Source: Clostridia bacterium
Lineage (GTDB): Bacteria > Bacillota > Clostridia > Oscillospirales > Acutalibacteraceae
Length of the DNA stretch: 64,000 nucleotides
NCBI GenBank assembly: GCA_017618135.1
Contig: JAFZUV010000018.1
Span: 1-64,000 of the forward strand
Reading direction: 5' to 3'
The notes below the pieces were generated by a model that ran no database searches, was not told the origin of the DNA, and saw nothing but the letters and a program-made list of their open reading frames with translations. Positions 45,281 through 54,344 of the stretch are shown in pieces (within the stretch, counting starts at the first letter, position 1; each line of letters starts with the position of its first letter). The translations under genes and the position numbers were made by a program.

Positions 45281-46426
45281 ATGACTGTATATTTAGCGTT
45301 TATATCAATAACGATTGTTTCTCCGATATTACTTCAAAGTATATTTGAAGATAGAAAAAAAGCAAATTTATGTGCGCTCATCATATCTGCTTTATTTCTT
45401 TTTCTTATGCTTGCATTGCGTGCGCCGAGTGTAGGTCGTGATGTTATAGGTTATAAGAATATGTATGAACAATTCGCAAAGAATACGAGATATGATGCAG
45501 ATACATATTGGGTCGAAAAAGGATACTCAATGATCCAAATGTTTTTTGCAAGAGTACTTAAAGCTGATTGGCAGGTGTTTCTCGCTTTTTGCAGTGGGTT
45601 TTCGGTTTTTTCGTACTTTCTTTTTTTGAAAAGATATTCAAGCGACCCCGCATTTTCTTTGCTAGTATATATACTTATGGGTTATATGATGTTTGATATG
45701 TCGGCGATGCGAACCGCGCTGGCGTTAAGTATTTGTCTGTTGATATTACCGCTGTTTGATAAAAAAGGCATTTGGCCGCCTATGATAGTAACCATAATAG
45801 TTATATTTATAGCAATTCAGTTTCATTCGTCAGCGTATATTTTTTATCTTCTTTATTTGCTATATAAGACACCTCTTAACAGTGTTTCGGTTTTCTGTTT
45901 TATATCGCTACCGATGTTCTTTTTCGCATTCAGAGGGCCTATTGTTGACTGGGCAATCGGGAATTTCAAAAAATCCGCAATAGATGGCGGCGCGTCTCTC
46001 GGCGGCAATGCACTGCTTTATATATTTATACTGATTTTTGCTGTTATTGTATTTGTTTTCTTGGCTTACCAAAACGGAACATCCTTTAAAAGCATTGTGA
46101 GAATTGACCCGCAGACCAAAAAAAGAAAACATTTCAAAGATGTTTTTGCTGATATAGATTCTTCTACCATAATGGCTTTCCGTATGCTTTATGCTGGGGT
46201 TGCTTTTACCATTTTTACCGGCAACAATATTTTTGCGCGTATGGCGGAGTATGGTCTTATTTTCACGGTAATACTGCTTCCGAACCTTATTTCAAAGTTT
46301 GAAATAAGATCAAGATATATCTTAAAAATCGGATTGATTGGGTTAATGATGTTGTATTTCTATTATTATAAAGTGATACCGGACGATTTGTGGTGCGTTC
46401 CTTATAAATTTTTCTGGGATGCGTAA
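45281..46426 (+). CDS. EpsG-like polysaccharide polymerase (Wzy)
   Basis: A polytopic membrane protein of 381 residues with ten or more helices and the EpsG-family pattern LALRAPSVGRDVIGYKNMY, then YWVEKGYSMIQMFFA and DMSAMRTALALSICLL. It would polymerise lipid-linked repeat units outside the membrane, as the Wzy of this locus. GGGAG precedes the ATG. Assignment rests on fold pattern and context. Confidence 0.82.
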   Translation: MTVYLAFISITIVSPILLQSIFEDRKKANLCALIISALFLFLMLALRAPSVGRDVIGYKNMYEQFAKNTRYDADTYWVEKGYSMIQMFFARVLKADWQVFLAFCSGFSVFSYFLFLKRYSSDPAFSLLVYILMGYMMFDMSAMRTALALSICLLILPLFDKKGIWPPMIVTIIVIFIAIQFHSSAYIFYLLYLLYKTPLNSVSVFCFISLPMFFFAFRGPIVDWAIGNFKKSAIDGGASLGGNALLYIFILIFAVIVFVFLAYQNGTSFKSIVRIDPQTKKRKHFKDVFADIDSSTIMAFRMLYAGVAFTIFTGNNIFARMAEYGLIFTVILLPNLISKFEIRSRYILKIGLIGLMMLYFYYYKVIPDDLWCVPYKFFWDA

Positions 46427-46451
46427 AGATTTAATATATCAGAGGATGATT

Positions 46452-47693
46452 ATGTTTAAAGTAAGACTGCTCAACTTTTTTTTAGCTATATTCAATATGC
46501 TGACGCCGAAAATAAAAAACTCAATGTTTTTTAATGCCGGAACAGATTTGAAAAGTAATTGCGTTGATATAATTAACAACAGCTCGAATAACGCACTTCA
46601 CTTTATAAACGAACTTATAAAACGCAGGTTCAAAGAGAAAACAACAGTCATTATTGAATATCTGGATGATGAACGCCTCCCTCTATATAAGAAATTGGTA
46701 GACGAAGTGAAAAGTAATAACATTGATTTGCGATTTTCACGCGGCGTCTCGGATAAGAGCGGGTTTGAAAAGATAAAGCTTTATATTAAAAAATATGCCT
46801 TGCTTCAAAAATGCAAGGTATGGATTGTAAGCACCGGAGATGTGCGCTTTTACGGTAAACTCAAGAGCCAGAAAATAGTGAATTTCAACTATTTTATTTC
46901 CTGTAAAAACGATTTTATGCCTGGCAGAAATTACAGGTGGCAATTTCTTGATTATATGGTTACCGCAAGTATGCTTCACACCACCGTTTCCGCAGCGCAG
47001 ACGGGCGTTAAATATGATAACTGTGTAGAACTCGGGTTTCCGCGTAATGATGTCCTTTTTGATGCTTCAAAAAGAGAGCGGATTATAAAATGGATAACAG
47101 AAGAGATAGGTTATGCCCCAAAAAAAATTATTGTATATGCGCCTACATACCGTGATTATGAGAAAAATTCAGAAAATGAAATCCACAGAAGCCTGTTTGG
47201 GTACGAAATTGGCGGTCTTGAGGATTTTCTTAAAAAGAGTAAAATATGCTTGGTTTGCAAACTGCATAATCTTACTTTAAAATCTATAGTTAATTTCCCA
47301 AAAGGCGTAACTAACCTGAAACCGTGTTATGATTTTACACTTTACGATCTTATGGCAATTTCGGATTGCCTCATAACCGATTATTCATCTGTGGGGTACG
47401 ATTTTATGCTTAAGGATAAACCGATGATATATAATTTGTACGATTTGGAGATGTACGAAAAGGATCGCGGGATGTCTTATGAACCATACGATGAGTTTTG
47501 TCCGGGTGTAATAGTTAAAAATGCAGAAGAAATGCTTGTTGCTCTTAATGACATAGCAAATGATAAAGATATTTCAAGAGAAAAAAGGCAAAGGCTTGTA
47601 AGGCTTTTTCATAAATATTCTGATAATAAATCAAGTAAGCGCGCGATAAATTTCTTCTGTGAAAGGTTTGGCTTAAAGATTTGTGATGATTAG
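46452..47693 (+). CDS. CDP-glycerol glycerophosphotransferase-family protein
   Basis: A 413-residue protein of the TagB/TagF/TarL family, which adds glycerol- or ribitol-phosphate units to surface polymers from CDP-linked donors. Motifs are KKIIVYAPTYRDYEKN, LVCKLHNLTL and the C-terminal SDCLITDYSSVGYDFMLKDKP. The ATG at 46452 with GAGG 6 nt upstream is preferred over 46419, which overlaps the previous gene. No CDP-glycerol synthase (TagD) is in the window. Confidence 0.85.
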   Translation: MFKVRLLNFFLAIFNMLTPKIKNSMFFNAGTDLKSNCVDIINNSSNNALHFINELIKRRFKEKTTVIIEYLDDERLPLYKKLVDEVKSNNIDLRFSRGVSDKSGFEKIKLYIKKYALLQKCKVWIVSTGDVRFYGKLKSQKIVNFNYFISCKNDFMPGRNYRWQFLDYMVTASMLHTTVSAAQTGVKYDNCVELGFPRNDVLFDASKRERIIKWITEEIGYAPKKIIVYAPTYRDYEKNSENEIHRSLFGYEIGGLEDFLKKSKICLVCKLHNLTLKSIVNFPKGVTNLKPCYDFTLYDLMAISDCLITDYSSVGYDFMLKDKPMIYNLYDLEMYEKDRGMSYEPYDEFCPGVIVKNAEEMLVALNDIANDKDISREKRQRLVRLFHKYSDNKSSKRAINFFCERFGLKICDD

Positions 47694-49113
47694 AAGTATT
47701 TTGAACAGGTATAAAAACGCAGATGTAGTTTTCAAGGCGAGTATATGGTTTGTACTTGTAACGGTTGTAGACAGCGCCATTTCTGTTATCACACAACCGT
47801 TTGTAAACCGCATACTTACTGAGGAACAGGTTGGGATTTATAATATTTATAACACTTGGATTTCGGTGTTCAGGGTAATTATTACACTTAATCTTTTTTG
47901 CGGTGTATACGATGTTTTGTTAGTTGAAAACAAGGATGATCAGAACAGTGTTCAAAGTTCGCTTTTTGTTTTAAGCAGTATAATTACGGCGGCTTTTTTT
48001 GTAATAGTGCTGTTGGCATTGAAACCCGTATCATTTCTTTTGGGGTTAAAACCTATATATATGATCGTAATGTTCATATCGATTTTTTCAGAGATGGTAA
48101 TGCAGTTTTATATTGTTCCGTTGCGCATAAATTACAAATATATACAGTACGCTATTTATGTTATGGGTGCGTTTTTTGTTAAAAGCATACTTACGGTACT
48201 TTTGGCGTATTATATCAAAAGCGACCGTGTTCTCGGCAGAATACTCGGCTTCGCACTTCCTATGCTTATATTGGCGGTAGTTTTTATAATACTTATGGTT
48301 CGCGAAAAATCAAACAAGGGTGTTACAAAGTATTGGAAACAGAGCTTAAAATTCAATTTGCCGCTTATCCCGCATTATCTTTCAACGATTATTCTTGCGT
48401 CTTCGGATAAAGTTATGCTCCAGCACCTTTCAAGCGAATATTATGTAGGTATTTATTCGGTGGTGTATGCTTTTTCAAGCTTATCTCTCATAATTTTTAC
48501 CGCAATAAACAATTCGTATACGCCGTGGGCATATGAAGCACTTCGTGAAAAAAACTATCCGGCTTTGAGAAAACGAACAAATCTAATAATTTTTGTTTCC
48601 GTTTTATTTTGTCTTATGCTTATGTTGTTTGCGCCGGAAGGGGTGTATATATTAGGCGGCAAGAGCTATCTAAAGGCGTTGCCGATCGTGCCGATCCTGA
48701 TTTGCGGTATTTTTTTCTCATCGTTTTATTTCATATTTTCAAATGTTGAATTCATAAATAAGAGAACAAAAATAGTTTTTCCGATAACGCTTTTGGGTTC
48801 GGCGGTAAACATAGGTCTCAATTGGCTTTTAATACCGAAATACGGCTATTTTGCAGCAGCATACACCACACTTATAGGATATGTCATAATTGCCGTATGC
48901 CATTATTTTTACAGCCGTCATATATTGAAAGACCGCGCTTTTGATATGAGGACACTCCTTATGATTATTCTTTTGCTGGCGGCAGGAACGGTGGCAAGTA
49001 TAATACTTTATAATTCTGTGTTCTGGATGAGGTATTTGATGATACTGGTTTTCGGGGTTCTGTTCGTCATTCTTTTTAAAAAAACACTTAAAACTAAAAA
49101 AGCGAAATCATAG
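47686..49113 (+). CDS. Polysaccharide flippase (Wzx, MATE/MOP superfamily)
   Basis: A membrane protein of about 475 residues and twelve or more helices. It carries FNLPLIPHYLSTIILASSDKVML and LSSEYYVGIYSVVYAFSSLS, typical of Wzx/PST flippases that move lipid-linked repeats across the membrane. A GTG at 47683 is in frame directly before the ATG at 47686. It overlaps the previous gene by a few bases and ends the cluster before a strong terminator. Confidence 0.88.
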   Translation: MIRSILNRYKNADVVFKASIWFVLVTVVDSAISVITQPFVNRILTEEQVGIYNIYNTWISVFRVIITLNLFCGVYDVLLVENKDDQNSVQSSLFVLSSIITAAFFVIVLLALKPVSFLLGLKPIYMIVMFISIFSEMVMQFYIVPLRINYKYIQYAIYVMGAFFVKSILTVLLAYYIKSDRVLGRILGFALPMLILAVVFIILMVREKSNKGVTKYWKQSLKFNLPLIPHYLSTIILASSDKVMLQHLSSEYYVGIYSVVYAFSSLSLIIFTAINNSYTPWAYEALREKNYPALRKRTNLIIFVSVLFCLMLMLFAPEGVYILGGKSYLKALPIVPILICGIFFSSFYFIFSNVEFINKRTKIVFPITLLGSAVNIGLNWLLIPKYGYFAAAYTTLIGYVIIAVCHYFYSRHILKDRAFDMRTLLMIILLLAAGTVASIILYNSVFWMRYLMILVFGVLFVILFKKTLKTKKAKS

Positions 49114-49127
49114 CATTTTAAATAAGC

Positions 49128-49165
49128 AAACGGCGGATACTCGGGTTTAAGTATCCGCCGTTTTT
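49128..49165. terminator. Terminator of the polysaccharide locus
   Basis: A perfect 14-bp stem (49128-49141 with 49150-49163) has an 8-nt loop and is followed by a T run. A-rich bases on the left let it act on the convergent minus-strand gene too. Confidence 0.9.
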
Positions 49166-49222
49166 GTATATTTATGACAGTTATAGAGTATAATTCATAA
49201 AACCTCGTTGGTTTTCATGGCT

Positions 49223-50116
49223 TTAAATATCGTATGCTTTATCAAGATCTTTTAGTTCTCTGAAAGTATCAATTTCAATAACATCACCTTCATTTATTAA
49301 CCTCACTGATATTTTATATTGCCCTTTGTAAACCTGATTGGGAACGGTTTCCCAATATTTTTCTTTTCCTCCGGGTGAATTATATGTCTCTTCCAGATGT
49401 TTGGAAAGCTTTTTGCCGTCCTCAGAGTTTATATAGTAAATACCCACCATTTGAGGGCAATTTATTCCTCCGACCTTTTCTTTTTTTACATATCCGTCTT
49501 TGTCAATTTCAAAGCACCAATCGTCTGTCCTGTCTTTCCAAACCGCCAAAACATCAGATGTATAATGGTACTTTCTTATTATTTTAGGATTATATACTAA
49601 CAAATCAGCTTCGAGCACATAAGCGTTTTTCAGCAAATCTTTTGCAATAAGTGCGGAAGATATATTGTTCGCTTCATTATAAAGCGGATTTTCTAAAAAT
49701 TTTATCATTGGATATTTATATAAGAGTTGGTCAAACTGCTCAGACAAATACCCTCTTACTATATAGATTTCTTCTATGCCCACGGCAAGGCACGAATCAA
49801 TGAGAGTGTCGATAATTCGTTTGCCGTGTACCCTTACAAGCGGCTTAGGTGTGTTAAGGGTTATAGGTACTAACCTCGAGCCGAATCCCGCGGCAATAAA
49901 AACAGCCCGTTTTGCCCGGTATGGTTCAAGCGCCGCCAGACCTTTTTTTGTAATAAAACCGTCTTTTATGAGATTGTATGACTCCAGCTCACGAATTGTT
50001 TTATTTACAGTACCGGTGGAAACTCCTGCTAATTCCGAAATCTGCCTTTGAGACAGACGACCGGTTGATTGCGCAATCGTTACCAGTATATCGAATTGTT
50101 TTTTTGTGATAGTCAT
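49223..50116 (-). CDS. Winged-helix plus LicC-like nucleotidyltransferase fusion
   Basis: A 297-residue protein. The first 65 residues form a MarR/ROK-like winged helix (TGRLSQRQISELAGVSTGTV, then IRELESYNLI). From residue 71 is a sugar/choline-phosphate nucleotidyltransferase domain with AAGFGSRLVPITLNTPKPLV, then NEANNISSALIAKDLL and VLEADLLVYNP, close to LicC (CTP:phosphocholine cytidylyltransferase). With LicD at 39107 it would supply CDP-choline. The HTH may sense a ligand or autoregulate. Choline kinase and transporter (LicA, LicB) are not in the window. The substrate could also be another phosphoalcohol. Confidence 0.82.
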   Translation of the reverse strand: MTITKKQFDILVTIAQSTGRLSQRQISELAGVSTGTVNKTIRELESYNLIKDGFITKKGLAALEPYRAKRAVFIAAGFGSRLVPITLNTPKPLVRVHGKRIIDTLIDSCLAVGIEEIYIVRGYLSEQFDQLLYKYPMIKFLENPLYNEANNISSALIAKDLLKNAYVLEADLLVYNPKIIRKYHYTSDVLAVWKDRTDDWCFEIDKDGYVKKEKVGGINCPQMVGIYYINSEDGKKLSKHLEETYNSPGGKEKYWETVPNQVYKGQYKISVRLINEGDVIEIDTFRELKDLDKAYDI

Positions 50117-50175
50117 TGTTCAAAACACCCCTGCATTTATTGGACGACGAAACAAAATAATGTGTTTGTGATGCG

Positions 50176-50204
50176 ATTATAGCATATTATTTGTTCAAGT
50201 TCAA
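50176..50204 (-). promoter_or_regulatory. Sigma-A promoter of the LicC-like gene
   Basis: On the minus strand TTGAAC (50199-50204) and TATAAT (50176-50181) are 17 nt apart, with TGC before the -10. TTGAAC is directly repeated next to it (50193-50198). Confidence 0.75.
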
Positions 50205-50229
50205 TATATTTTTATAAAAAAATGAACTT
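50197..50229. promoter_or_regulatory. Inverted repeat over the LicC-like promoter -35
   Basis: AAGTTCA (50197-50203) and TGAACTT (50223-50229) are inverted around a 19-nt AT-rich centre and overlap the -35. It could be an operator for the gene's own winged helix; this is inference. Confidence 0.3.
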
Positions 50230-50379
50230 CACACACGATTTCTTTTCTTACAATAGTACATAAGTATAAGCTATACGGCGGAAAAGTGTTGTTAATTCAA
50301 ATATCACAATTATCGGCATTGATAGCTTGAACGATTATTATGATCTTGTTTAATGAGTATAGAACTTGAATTTGTGCAG

Positions 50380-50408
50380 TAATAAAACGGTAATGTTTCT
50401 CATATAAT
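50380..50408 (+). promoter_or_regulatory. Possible SigE-type promoter of spoIIID
   Basis: CATATAAT at 50401-50408 matches the SigE -10 pattern CATAYAAT, with a TAATAAA -35-like element 14 nt upstream. Bacillus spoIIID is SigE-dependent. Alternatively TATAAT there could be a sigma-A -10, but no -35 is found for it. Confidence 0.45.
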
Positions 50409-50435
50409 TTACCAAGTCCTTTTAGGAGTGGTGGT

Positions 50436-50687
50436 ATGAGAGAACCGGCAGACGGGAGACCTGTAATACTCGGAGAATACATATATGAGACCGGCGCTAC
50501 GGTGCGCGCCGCGGCGAAGGTTTTCGGCGTCAGCAAGTCAACAGTGCATAAGGATGTTACAGAACGGTTGTCTAAGGATGACCCGGTTTTGTATAAACAG
50601 GTAAAAAGCGTGCTGGAAAAAAACAAATCGGAACGGCATATCAGAGGCGGTTTGGCAACAAAGAGAAAATATAAGGGCAGTATATAA
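50436..50687 (+). CDS. spoIIID: Sporulation transcriptional regulator SpoIIID
   Basis: A small DNA-binding protein (83 residues) that tunes mother-cell SigE and SigK gene expression during sporulation. The helix-turn-helix reads TVRAAAKVFGVSKSTVHKDV, followed by TERLSKDDPVLYKQVKSVLE and the basic RHIRGGLATKRKYKG, all matching Bacillus SpoIIID. GGAGTGG precedes the ATG. A monocistronic gene ending in a bidirectional terminator. Confidence 0.95.
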   Translation: MREPADGRPVILGEYIYETGATVRAAAKVFGVSKSTVHKDVTERLSKDDPVLYKQVKSVLEKNKSERHIRGGLATKRKYKGSI

Positions 50688-50721
50688 AAAATCTACGGCA
50701 TATGCCGTAGATTTTTTATAT
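50682..50721. terminator. Bidirectional terminator between spoIIID and metA
   Basis: A perfect 19-bp inverted repeat (50682-50700 with 50703-50721) around a 2-nt centre, with A6 and T6 on the arms. It ends both convergent transcripts. Confidence 0.92.
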
Positions 50722-50727
50722 CGTGGT

Positions 50728-51645
50728 TTACTTTATTTTTTCAATATCATAAGGCGTAGTCTGATATACGAAATAATTAAGCCAGTTGCAAAACAGCAGA
50801 TTTGCGTGGGCGCGCCAGGAAACTATCGGGTCTTTTTTCGGGTTGTCGTCCTTAAAATAGTTTTCCGGAATGGCAGTGTCAAGCCCTGCCGCCTTATCGC
50901 GCAGATATTCGTTTTTAAGCGTGTCCGCGTCATACTCGCTGTGACCTGTTATAAATATCTGACTGCCGCCCTTATTGGATACGGCGTAAACGCCGCATTT
51001 TTTGCTTGAAGCGAGCACTCTAAGTCCCGGCACCGCTTTGACATCCTCAGTGTTTACGGTCGTATATCGTGACTGCGGCACATTAAACACATCGTCAAAT
51101 CCGCGAAACAGGATTGACCTTTTGTAGTTGACCGTATGAGGAAAAACGCCGAAAAGCTTTTTGTCGAGCGGTTTTTTCTCTATACCGTAATGGTAATAAA
51201 GCCCCGCTTGAGCGCCCCAGCAAATGTGGAGTGTGCTGTGAACATGGGTTTTACTCCACTTCATTATTTTGCAAAGCTCATCCCAATACTCTACCTCTTT
51301 AAATGGCATTTGCTCTACCGGCGCGCCTGTTATTATCATACCGTCAAAGGTTTTGTCCTTTACACTGTCAAAGGTTTCATAAAAGGTAAACAGGTGTTGT
51401 GCCGGCGTGTTTTTAGACTCGTGACTTTTGGTATGAATGAGGGTAAGATTGACCTGGAGCGGGGAATTACCGAGCAGACGGGAAAGCTGAGTTTCAGTCT
51501 CTATTTTTTTTGGCATAAGATTGAGAAGTAAAATTTCAAGCGGTCTTATATCCTGAGTTATGGCGCGTTTTTCGGTCATAACAAATATGTTTTCACTTTC
51601 CAGCGTTCTTACCGCCGGTAAATCATTTGGTATTTTAATAGGCAT
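50728..51645 (-). CDS. metA: Homoserine O-acetyltransferase MetA
   Basis: MetA activates homoserine for methionine synthesis. The 305 residues contain the catalytic Cys142 (HICWGAQAG), His235 and Glu237 (GHSEYD). The motif GAPVE puts Glu at position 111, the residue associated with acetyl-CoA use, whereas Gly there marks succinyl-CoA enzymes. The next enzyme, MetY, uses O-acetylhomoserine, consistent with that. It is last in the metK operon, 14 nt after metY, with GAGGCGAG before the ATG. Confidence 0.95.
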   Translation of the reverse strand: MPIKIPNDLPAVRTLESENIFVMTEKRAITQDIRPLEILLLNLMPKKIETETQLSRLLGNSPLQVNLTLIHTKSHESKNTPAQHLFTFYETFDSVKDKTFDGMIITGAPVEQMPFKEVEYWDELCKIMKWSKTHVHSTLHICWGAQAGLYYHYGIEKKPLDKKLFGVFPHTVNYKRSILFRGFDDVFNVPQSRYTTVNTEDVKAVPGLRVLASSKKCGVYAVSNKGGSQIFITGHSEYDADTLKNEYLRDKAAGLDTAIPENYFKDDNPKKDPIVSWRAHANLLFCNWLNYFVYQTTPYDIEKIK

Positions 51646-51659
51646 AATTTCTCGCCTCG

Positions 51660-52943
51660 TTATACATTATCAAGAGCCTGGCTTATATCGGCTATAAGGT
51701 CCTCACTGCTCTCAATGCCGCAGGAAAAACGAACCAGATCCGGAGAAATACCGGCCGCGGCAAGCTCATCGTCATTCATCTGCCTGTGTGTTGCGCTTGC
51801 CGGATGCAGGCAGCAGGTGCGTGCGTCGGCAACATGGGTTTCAATAGCCGCAAGCTTTAAGCTCTTCATAAACTTCTCAGCCGCCGCTCTGCCGCCTTTA
51901 ACACCGAATGAAACAACGCCGCAGCTGCCGTTTGGCAGATACTTTTCAGCTAATTCATACCACTTGTCGCCCTCAAGTGACGGATATGTTACCCAGGCAA
52001 TTTTCGGGTGATTTTTAACAAATTTCGCAACCGCCAGGCCGTTTTCACAGTGCTTTTTCATACGAAGGTGCAGGCTCTCGAGCCCCAAGTTCAAAAGAAA
52101 TGCGTTTTGCGGTGACTGAATTGAGCCGAAGTCACGCATAAGTTGAGCGGTAGCCTTGGTTATAAACGCGCCCGCAAGACCGAAACGCTCGGTATAGGTA
52201 ATACCGTGATAGCTTTCATCCGGTGTGCAAAGCCCTGGGAATTTATCGGGGTGCTTTGTCCAGTCAAATTTACCGGAATCCACAATACAGCCGCCTACTC
52301 CCGCGCCGTGACCGTCCATATACTTGGTTGTGGAATGAATAACTATATCCGCGCCCCATTCGATAGGTCTGCAATTTACGGGTGTTGCAAAGGTGTTGTC
52401 GATTATAAGCGGTACGCCGTGATCGTGTGCCGCTTTGCTGAAACGCTCAATGTCAAGCACCGCAAGTGCGGGATTTGCGATAGTCTCACCGAACACCGCT
52501 TTGGTGTTGGGCTTGAATGCCGCGTTTAACTCATCATCTGTGCAATCGGGCTTTACAAAGGTAAATTCAATGCCCATACGCTTCATTGTTACCGCAAACA
52601 GATTATATGTGCCGCCGTAAATTGTGGATGAGGAAACTATATGATCTCCGGCGGAAGCGATATTAAAAACTGAAAAGAATGAAGCCGCCTGACCGGATGA
52701 GGTAAGCATTGCGGCAGTGCCGCCCTCAAGCTCACAGATTTTAGCCGCCACATAATCATTTGTGGGATTTTGAAGTCTGGTGTAAAAATAGCCGCTTGCC
52801 TCTAAATCAAATAGCTTGCCCATATCCTCGCTTGTGTCATATTTAAATGTTGTGCTCTGCACAATCGGGATTTGGCGAGGCTCGCCGTTTTTTGGCGTGT
52901 AACCGCCCTGTACGCATTTTGTTTCAATCTTTTTTTCACTCAT
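51660..52943 (-). CDS. metY: O-acetylhomoserine sulfhydrylase (MetY)
   Basis: This PLP enzyme makes homocysteine from O-acetylhomoserine and sulfide. The 427 residues begin [20 protein letters not shown], and the PLP lysine lies in [37 protein letters not shown] and the C-terminal [20 protein letters not shown] fit the long MetY class rather than MetB or MetC. AGAGGT precedes the ATG. It lies between nfnB and metA. Confidence 0.95.
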   Translation of the reverse strand: MSEKKIETKCVQGGYTPKNGEPRQIPIVQSTTFKYDTSEDMGKLFDLEASGYFYTRLQNPTNDYVAAKICELEGGTAAMLTSSGQAASFFSVFNIASAGDHIVSSSTIYGGTYNLFAVTMKRMGIEFTFVKPDCTDDELNAAFKPNTKAVFGETIANPALAVLDIERFSKAAHDHGVPLIIDNTFATPVNCRPIEWGADIVIHSTTKYMDGHGAGVGGCIVDSGKFDWTKHPDKFPGLCTPDESYHGITYTERFGLAGAFITKATAQLMRDFGSIQSPQNAFLLNLGLESLHLRMKKHCENGLAVAKFVKNHPKIAWVTYPSLEGDKWYELAEKYLPNGSCGVVSFGVKGGRAAAEKFMKSLKLAAIETHVADARTCCLHPASATHRQMNDDELAAAGISPDLVRFSCGIESSEDLIADISQALDNV

Positions 52944-52958
52944 TTTAATTACCTCTTT

Positions 52959-54344
52959 TTATAGTTTCTCATTAAGTTTTTTATCTATCGCCGCTGCGGC
53001 GCGTTTACCGGCGCCCATAGCGGAAATAACTGTTGCGGCGCCTGATACTGAATCTCCTCCGGCGTAAACATTTTCTTTGGATGTCTGCATATCTTCACCC
53101 ACTACTATACATCCGCGTGCGTTTACCGATATATCCGGGGAGGATTTTTTAATTAAGGGATTAGGTCTCGTGCCCAGAGCCATTATGACCGAGTCGACTT
53201 CCAATATGTGTTCGCTGCCGGGTATTTTTTCCGGCCTGCGTCTGCCGTCCGCATCCGGCTCGCCAAGCTGCATACTTATACATTCTATTCCGGTCACTTT
53301 GTAGTTTTCATCGGTGATTATCCTTGTGGGGTTGGTTAGGAATTTAAAATCAATACCCTCTTCTTTTGCGTGATTGACTTCTTCTTTACGCGCCGGCATC
53401 TCTACTTCGCTTCTGCGGTAAATTATATACACATCGGCGCCAAGACGCTTAGCACATCTTGCGGCGTCCATAGCAACATTTCCGCCGCCTATTACCGCCA
53501 CCTTTTTCATTGGTTTTATGGGGGTGTCGTAATCCTCAATGTAGGCTTTCATAAGATTTATGCGGGTCAAAAACTCGTTTGCCGAGTAAACGCCTAACGA
53601 ATCTTCGCCGTCAATTCCCATAAACATCGGCAGTCCGGCTCCGGAGCCTATAAATACCGCTTCAAATCCCATAGCTATTATTTCGTCAACGGTCAAGACT
53701 TTACCTATAACCATATCTGTCATAACGGTAACGCCCGATTCTTTCAGCCGGTTTACTTCAGCCGCGACTACCGATTTCGGCAGTCTGAATTCGGGAATAC
53801 CGTATACCAAAACTCCGCCCGCGGTGTGAAAAGCCTCGAAAATAGTAACCGAATAACCCTTTCGAGCCAAATCACCGGCGCATGTAAGCCCCGCGGGACC
53901 GGCTCCGATTATGGCAACCTTTTTGCCGTTTCGATTTATGTTAACCGGTGTTGCCTTCCCGTGTTCACGGTGATAATCGGCAACAAAGCGTTCAAGCCGG
54001 CCTATTCCCACACTTTCACCTTTAATACCGCGTATGCATTTGCCCTCGCATTGAATTTCCTGAGGACAAACTCTTCCGCAAACGGCAGGCAGGGAGTTAG
54101 TAGTGGAGATTAAATTGTAAGCACCTTCAAAGTCGCCTTCGGCTACTCGTGCTATAAAGTCCGGAATGGGGACATTTACGGGACATCCTCCAACGCACGG
54201 ACGATTTTTGCAGTTAAGGCAGCGACCGGCTTCTTTTGTTGCCATTTCCGATGTGTATCCAAGCGCAACTTCATCAAAATTTTTATTTCTCCTATCGGGC
54301 GCCTGTTCAGGCATAGGCGTTTTTTTAGGATTCATATCAGCCAT
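52959..54344 (-). CDS. nfnB: NfnB/GltD-like NADPH oxidoreductase subunit
   Basis: A 461-residue flavoprotein of the glutamate synthase small-subunit family. The N-terminal iron-sulfur region has CLNCKNRPCVGGCPVNVPIP and CGRVCPQEIQCEGKC; FAD and NADPH Rossmann motifs are AIIGAGPAGLTCAG and AVIGGGNVAMDAARCA. Beside NfnA it most likely forms NADH-dependent reduced ferredoxin:NADP+ oxidoreductase, an electron-bifurcating transhydrogenase. No glutamate synthase large subunit is present. The ATG at 54344 with GGAGG is chosen over an upstream open frame; it overlaps nfnA by 8 nt. Confidence 0.88.
   Translation of the reverse strand: MADMNPKKTPMPEQAPDRRNKNFDEVALGYTSEMATKEAGRCLNCKNRPCVGGCPVNVPIPDFIARVAEGDFEGAYNLISTTNSLPAVCGRVCPQEIQCEGKCIRGIKGESVGIGRLERFVADYHREHGKATPVNINRNGKKVAIIGAGPAGLTCAGDLARKGYSVTIFEAFHTAGGVLVYGIPEFRLPKSVVAAEVNRLKESGVTVMTDMVIGKVLTVDEIIAMGFEAVFIGSGAGLPMFMGIDGEDSLGVYSANEFLTRINLMKAYIEDYDTPIKPMKKVAVIGGGNVAMDAARCAKRLGADVYIIYRRSEVEMPARKEEVNHAKEEGIDFKFLTNPTRIITDENYKVTGIECISMQLGEPDADGRRRPEKIPGSEHILEVDSVIMALGTRPNPLIKKSSPDISVNARGCIVVGEDMQTSKENVYAGGDSVSGAATVISAMGAGKRAAAAIDKKLNEKL

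Larger units (their letters stand above)
50117..50435. other. Intergenic region between LicC-like gene and spoIIID
   Basis: These 319 nt, between two divergent genes, hold the LicC-like gene promoter at 50176-50204, an inverted repeat at 50197-50229 and a possible SigE promoter at 50380-50408. The part from about 50230 to 50378 is AT-rich and I see no gene or clear structure in it. Confidence 0.6.

Noticed and set aside
31126..49113. Prophage or integrative element containing the tail-fibre gene and polysaccharide locus
   Set aside because: No integrase, transposase, portal, terminase, capsid or flanking direct repeats were seen, and the tRNA at 26474 has no matching partial copy that I could find by eye.
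53000..54344. Glutamate synthase small subunit (GltD) as the function of the NfnB-like gene
   Set aside because: No large subunit is present and an NfnA-like partner overlaps it, which favours the transhydrogenase; GltD stays possible only if the large subunit is elsewhere.
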